Assembly (NCBI GenBank): GCA_960531495.1 | Contig: OY482862.1 | Location: 16,169,219 to 16,233,218, forward strand | DNA: 64,000 nucleotides | Direction: 5' to 3' | Origin: Zeus faber | Lineage: Eukaryota; Chordata; Actinopteri; Zeiformes; Zeidae | In this document: positions 38,323 to 45,100 of the stretch, in pieces | Layout of the letters: each line of letters opens with the position of its first letter | How positions within the stretch are numbered: the stretch's first letter is position 1 | Made by a program: the position numbers and the translations under genes | Notes under the pieces: model-generated | The model's input: only the letters and a program-made list of their open reading frames with translations | What the model was told of the DNA's origin: nothing | Database searches by the model: none

Positions 38323-41300
38323 CCACCTGCAGCAGTCTGCAGCGGTCCAGCCCAGAGCAGCCGGCGTCAAAGTGGCTCGTTGCATAAGCCTTTATATAAG
38401 CATCTGTTTAGCCAGGAGACTGTAAACACTGCTGACTGCCAGCACAATTAGAGCAGCAGGTAAAATCGCTGTTTTTCTTTGCGTTCTTGTTCTCCGCCCA
38501 CGCAGCCACTTTTTACGAGGCACGAGTGCATCCCATCCCTTCCCCCTACAGCGAGGGATGGCGGTGTTTAAACACCGTTAGTACGATGGCTCTCCGGTCA
38601 CTTTATTATTGAGCTATAAGTTCACGACAGCGTGCGGGAGGGAAGACAAGAGGACTCTGCGGAGGACTTGTTCTTTTTCTCTCTTTTCCTTTTTTTAACC
38701 ACATGCTGAACTCTGATAGGATCCCTCTTCTTGATGCTTATATACTGTGTGTGTGTGTGTGTGCGTGTGTGCGTGTGTGCGCGCGTGTGCCTGCGTGTGC
38801 GCGCTTATCCGCCAGGACGGGCTCGGCGCTCTCTCTGCTTTACGGGACCTCCGCCACCTTGGAGCACCACCACTTCAACCACGCCGTGATGATCCTGCAG
38901 AGCGAGGTGCGCCCCAGTTCCGCCCGGCCGCGCTCGCCGCGCTGCAGATGGCGGCATCTGTGCGACACCTCCGGTTAGGTCGCCGGGTCGTTTTCAGATC
39001 CGGCGCACGAGCCCGAGGAGTGAAACCGGCGAATCACCGAATGTTAAGGAAAGGGGGGCCGCGGCAACCCCTATACCTCCCCGTATTCGCCGAGCACCTG
39101 CTGGGCTTTGGGCGAACCAGCGTAGACAAATGGCCTCTCGCCGCCTTCAGATCAATGTAATTACAGACCCCATAGATTCATCTGTAATGGGTTGAGAGAC
39201 GTTTTAACAGGCGACTGGGTTGGGTTGTAATTAAAGACCTTTGAGGGAGCAACTGAGACAAGGCTCGGGCAAGCCGAGTACCAATTGCTTTTTTATCACG
39301 TCGCTGACAGCGCTGGTAAGCAGACAAATGTTTGCCGGGGATATCATATCGCTGCGTGTTGATACGAGGGACGAACCACCGCTGTTGCCATTAGCATATA
39401 AATGAACAGTGCGGCTAATTCAAGGAGAGACCGGGCCTCGCCGATTTAGTCCATCAACCTGGACGCCGGAACCGTTAATTACCGGCTCCAAACTTTGAAC
39501 GGCAATCCCGACTCTCCGACCTCTCTCCGGGTCTCCTCTTCCTCCTCGCTTGCTTCCCCCATCTCCCCCTCCCTGTTGGGGGTTCTCAACAGGAGCCGAA
39601 AAAGGACGGCGTCTCCCGGCCGCGTCGGGGAGGACCGCGCCGCGTTTAAAAAGAAAAAGCCCCGGGAGTCTTCCTTTTTCGGGTGATCTCGCTTTATCCC
39701 CTTTGCCTCGTCCTTCCCTCCTACTCCGTCGTCCTTAGACGTCCGGTCCCTCCCATCTCCTCCCCTCCCGCCGTCCCTCCTGAGCAGGGTCGGCCAAGTG
39801 CTGTGTGGATGTATAATACATGACGCTGAGAGCAGAGACACGTTTTCGCAAAAGTCCCACCTCTTGAACACCTCTGCCTCCTCCGCCCGTCGGAGAGTTC
39901 CTCTGCCCGGGAAAAAAAACAGTGTTTGACCCGTAGTCTGGCCGCCGAGACTGCTCATAGCAGAGTATAAAACAGGAACGGATTTCATGCCTTTTATTAC
40001 CTTGAACATGGTTCCAATGTTCTCTGGGTCGATGCAGGAAGCTTTCACCAGCGGCGTTAAAGTAGATTTTCCTATTTGGGGGGGGGGGTTGTTGATTGTT
40101 TCTACCCGTTGTGTCTCCACAGGGCCACAATATCTTCTCCAACCTCTCCTCCAGAGAATACGGCGATCTGATGCAGCTGCTGAAACAGTCCATCCTGGCG
40201 ACAGACCTCACGCTGTATTTCGAGTACGTTACGAGTCGACGGCATTCAAACCCCCCCGCAGAAAGAAAACACCCAAACAAACCGCGAAGTCGTCCGCTGT
40301 TTAATTTGCGCCGTCGAGCCCGGGCCGGCTCAGGCATACTGATTTATTTATAATCTGACATCCTGATTTAGTGCACCTACTGAACTAGTTCCCATGCGCC
40401 GCTTGCAAGAGGTTGGTGGGGCTGCCGACACGCAGGAGAACTGAGTAACACTGCCCCCTCGTGGACGCTTTCATCCCTACACCTTTCCCTCTGTCGTGCC
40501 CTGTGCAGGAACAGGAACACGTTCTTCGAGCTGGTCAGCAAAGGGGAGTACAACTGGAATGTGAAGGCCCATAGAGACATGTGCAGGTGATGACGTTTGT
40601 AATTGAAATTGTTATTATAATGAGTCAACAGACGTGGGTTACAAATAGACCATCAACCATGCCAAAATAATCATTCCCTGACCTCAGATCCATGCTGATG
40701 ACCGCCTGTGATCTGGGAGCGGTCACTAAACCTTGGGAGATCTCCCGCAAGGTGAAGATGCTGAAAAAGTTATGCCGCAGACAATTGGCATCAAAACGCG
40801 TCGTAGTAAATGGATTCGGTGCGTTCCTAAATCTTTCTCCCACTGTGCAGGTGGCCGAGCTTGTGACCAATGAGTTCTTTGAACAGGGAGACAGAGAGAG
40901 ATCCGAGTTGAAATTAACGCCCTCCGTGAGTATATTAAATCATCTCTGGCTTTTTGTTCATATGCAGTGTTTTTTGTTTGTAATGTTTTTCACTATAGAA
41001 AATCAGGGGTTACATCAAGCTTGTGCCGCACATTTTGAGAGATTCCGTGTCCTTTCATTGTTTCTACAGCAAATGTTGGACCGTGGAATCCGCTTTTCCC
41101 TCGTATTCTTACTCCAATAATAAATGATAACCTCTATATAACAACAGGGTGTTAAGGTTGTTCCTTGGTGAAAAGTCAAACGGTTTTTTTTAAGTGCTTA
41201 ACAGAGATACAAGTCAAATAGAAGTAAAATAAAGTGAAATATATTATGTAGGAAATTACTAAACAGCCATAAAGTGTAAAGCAAAAATAAAAAAAACAGT

Positions 41301-41672
41301 TGGAAACTAAATGTCAATTTAAAAAAAATGCATAATTAGCCCTAATCGTAAGGGGCAGATGCAATACTGCAAAAAAAACCGTTTGATATGCAGCTTCTGA
41401 CGCGAATTACTTCTGGGAAACACAAAAGCCCTTGGACGACCTGAGCAGCCTGGCGGTGCGTGCAGGACCGCGCAGCAACTTCAGATAATCCCCAATTGAA
41501 CTCCGTGCCTCGCTGGAAGACACGGATAACAAGCGATGGACTATCGGTCCCACGGGTCAATAGTCGGGCCGACTTTTTAAAAATAAGCACGCCCTCCTTC
41601 CACGTCCCCAGGGCCACGGCACCAGGAATAGCAGCGCGGCGTGCGTTTGATTTGGGAGCTTTGAAGGCTCCA

Positions 41673-41709
<37 letters not shown>

Positions 41710-42142
41710 GGTGGGGGGCAGCGTTTTGTCCGCAATTACCGTGGTGTTGACTAATCGCCGCTCGCCACATTGCCTCTGCTCTGAAGTAGTTGGTGCGGTA
41801 GCCTCGGGTCCGCCGCTCGCCTCAACCTGCACCGCTCGCGCATGTGTGGTGTGTGTGTTTTGTGTGGTGTGTGTGGTGTGGGGTGTGGGGTGTATGTGTT
41901 TGGTGTGTGGTGTGTGTGGTGTGGGGTGTGTGTGTGTGTGTGGTGTGTGTTTGGTGTGTGGTGTGGGGTGTGTGTGTGTGTCTGTGTTTGGTGTGTGGTG
42001 TGGGGTGTGGGGTGTATGTGTTTGGTGTGTGGTGTGGGGTGTGTGTGTGTGTGTGTTTGGTGTGTGGTGTGTGTGTGGTGTGGGGTGTATGTGTGTGTGT
42101 GTGTGTGTGTGTGTTTGGTGTGTGGTGTGTGTTTGGTGTGTG

Positions 42143-42173
<31 letters not shown>

Positions 42174-45100
42174 GTGTGTGGTGTGTGTGTGTGTGTTTGG
42201 TGTGTGGTGTGTGTGTGGTGTGTGTTTGGTGTGTGGTGTGTGTGTGCGCGGGGGCGGCGGGAAATGAAATATTCAACTTGTGAGCCGTGGCACGGTAACT
42301 ATCTGCGACGCGCAGGCGCCGCGGAGCCTCTGAAGTCCGGGCGGCTGCAGACCGAGGCAGAGCGGGGAAACGGGAATAAACGCGTCTGGTCTCGGGAATT
42401 TCCTGAATGTGAAGACATTTCTGTTGTTTAATTACATAATGCATTTTTTTTTTTTAATCATTACAATTGTATTGCCTTTTAATGTTATGCAATATTGTCA
42501 AGAGGTTTGAGTCACATGTTGTATGAAAGGCGCTATACATATAAAGATTATTATTATTATTATCAGTCTCATTCAGATGTCTGCATTTCAGGCCATTTTC
42601 GACCGGAACCGGAAGGATGAGTTACCGGGGCTGCAGCTGGAGTGGATTGATGGGATCTGCTCTCCACTTTATGAGGTAAAGCATCTGCACGTCCTTTACC
42701 TTCCCCGCTCTATAGTCTTCACCTACACCTGCGTCCGTCTCAAAAAGAACGCTCGCTATTCTATATATTATTAAAAAGAAAAAAACAAGTTCAGCAAAGA
42801 GGTGCTTTTCATTGATGCCGAGGTCACGTTCTGTCTCGCTGAAAGCAGAGGAACGACTCCCCGTTCATTAGTCCTGCCGCCCTTCACTTCAATGCCCTGT
42901 AATTTGGGCTTCGTCGCACAAAAGTAGAGGAAACCAAGCGGCTGAAAAGGGAGCGTGTGCGCCCGCACGTGCCCGTGGCAGCGGGTGACGTCAAGCCTCA
43001 CCTGCCCTTCCCCCCGCTTCCTCCCCCCTCGCTGCGTGGGAGTCGGCGGAAGGAAAGCTCTCTCGCTTCCCGAGGAGATCAAGGCCACGCGGAGATAAGG
43101 CCCATGTGTTAAACATGCACGGATGAGAGGAAACATGTCAAATAAAAGAGGGACCGAAGGAGTCAAGGGCAAAATACTCCATTCTGCTTTAATATCCTCC
43201 AAACCTGATAGTGTTATTATGTTATCATAAATAAGAACCCATATTCCTCAATGCAGTTAACCGTCCCCCCTCGCGGCGCTATTGTTTTTATTGTACACGG
43301 CGCCGAATTGAAATAAATCAAACAAGTTAATTAAATCTCCTGAATGATTCCCGGTTCAAAGACAGGAGGTTGCGTCGTTCTGTGTCATTCCAACTTTAAC
43401 CATTGTTATCGCCGCCTGAAAAGCAACAGAAGGATAATGTTCTCATTGTGGGGGGGCTTATCTGCACGCCTCACCGGAAATGTTCATGTTTCGGGAGCTC
43501 GCTGCCAATTAAACTGGCGTCATCACACCCGAAAGCCCCATAATAGTATCCATTTACTAACTCATATGGTAAAGAAGATCCCAGTCACTTAGTTGAGCTG
43601 GGACCACTTCTACTCAAGGCTTGTTCCATTGAGCAGCAAGCAGAGGGAAAAACCTGCTGCTGTGACGTTGCTGCGGCCGGACAGATTAAACACGACAACA
43701 TTTTTTTAAGTAACTTGTGAAAAACATCTCCTGTGTTGCAAGATCAAAATTGCAACCGGAATTCTCGCAAACAAATTGATTTTTGCTGCAATGCAAAGTG
43801 TAAATGGCAAATGCCTCAACCTGTTTGTGCCTCGGTCTTTAAATGAGTCCCCCGTGATGATTTTCGGTTCGTTTTGAGTTAATAATTCATATTTGCTGTA
43901 TGATATTTAATGGCAAACACCTGCGTGAGCGACAAAATCGCTGTCGAAAGTGACGTCATACTGAAGCCACACCAATACATCAAATTCACCATGAAAAGAT
44001 GTGAACAGTGGATGGGATGATTACGATGAGACATGAATACAAAAAATAAATAAAAAATAAATAATAATATACGCTGTTTGGTCGACTGAGATTTGTCCAG
44101 AGTAGACCAAATTCTGAACGGTTTATTTTAACGTGACTCTGGAAATATGGATATAACTTTATTGTTCCCTAGGTTGACGTTCTATATCTACAGCAACCAA
44201 AGCAAATGCAAAATGTAACAAAAGTAAGGAGACCCGGACACGAGGCCAATGAAAATGTCAATGTATGGTAAAGGAAACACAATACAATTCCGTTTTACCG
44301 TGAATTATGCCAAACGCCTTGACCTTTTTTCAGTCTTTAATTTCCTCCTCAGCAATTACTTCCAGTTTGTAAATAAAAAAAGACGTTTCTTAAAGACTCC
44401 AGAGTCGTTTAAACGTGACGTTCCATCTTCAAAGTCCCGTCTGGGCCCTTTCCAGTCGACCTCGGTGGACTCCTGAGAACTCAACAGTTTCCCATGGAAC
44501 CGGGGCTAATTCCAACCCGTGAGGCGGCGGGAGGGCGCGGCCACATTTTGTAAAAACATCCGCTCACGACACGGCGGCTCTGGGAAGTCACAGAGCACCG
44601 TGTGACACGGGGACTAGAATAGCGGCTTTGGCTTTGTGAGAAATTGTGAAAGTGGGAATGTGTTTGTTTCGTGGCGTTATGTTCCCAGTCATCAAAACAC
44701 TTCTAAATTTAGCGACGCGCCCCTTGAAGCGGCATTTCGTGTTATTTCAGACTCATCGGCGGCTGTTACACTGTATTCCACGCAGAAATAAAGTTAAAAA
44801 ATAAAAATAAAAATCGATCCTTAATTAGATCTTTGTTGTAATGGTTGAGGCTGCGAACGCGTCCCAAATTGTCGCCCGCAGTTGAAACTCATCAGCCCAT
44901 CGGCAGGTTTGTGAAGTCGTTTTGCCAAAAACGGCGAAATAACAAAGATGATTGAATGTCCCGTGCCGTGGCGATGGCACCTCCTCTCGCGGGGCTTTGG
45001 GCATCGTGTTACAGAGGAGGTGTTGTGTGGTGTTATTTACACTTGAGAATACACAATTTTACTTTTGCCAATCGAGTTAAGTTTCCATCCGCAGCGATAA

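Larger units (their letters stand above)
38246..38815 (+). other. pde11a intron 13
   Basis: 570 bp, beginning with the TC microsatellite and ending with a GT/GC-rich run (38745-38802) before exon 14. The middle is unique. Confidence 0.85.
40926..42591 (+). other. pde11a intron 18
   Basis: 1666 bp. Contains a GT run (41674-41706), a long GT/GTGGG-rich low-complexity block (41842-42246) and a short LINE-tail-like segment just before exon 19. Confidence 0.85.

Noticed and set aside
40692-41120. A 142-codon ORF running across pde11a exons 17 and 18
   Set aside because: It results from the stop-free intron 17; conserved family sequence stops at the intron borders, so it is not a separate gene.
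41557-42444. Long His/Thr-rich and Cys/Val-rich ORFs in pde11a intron 18
   Set aside because: They are GT-repeat translations on both strands with no gene features.
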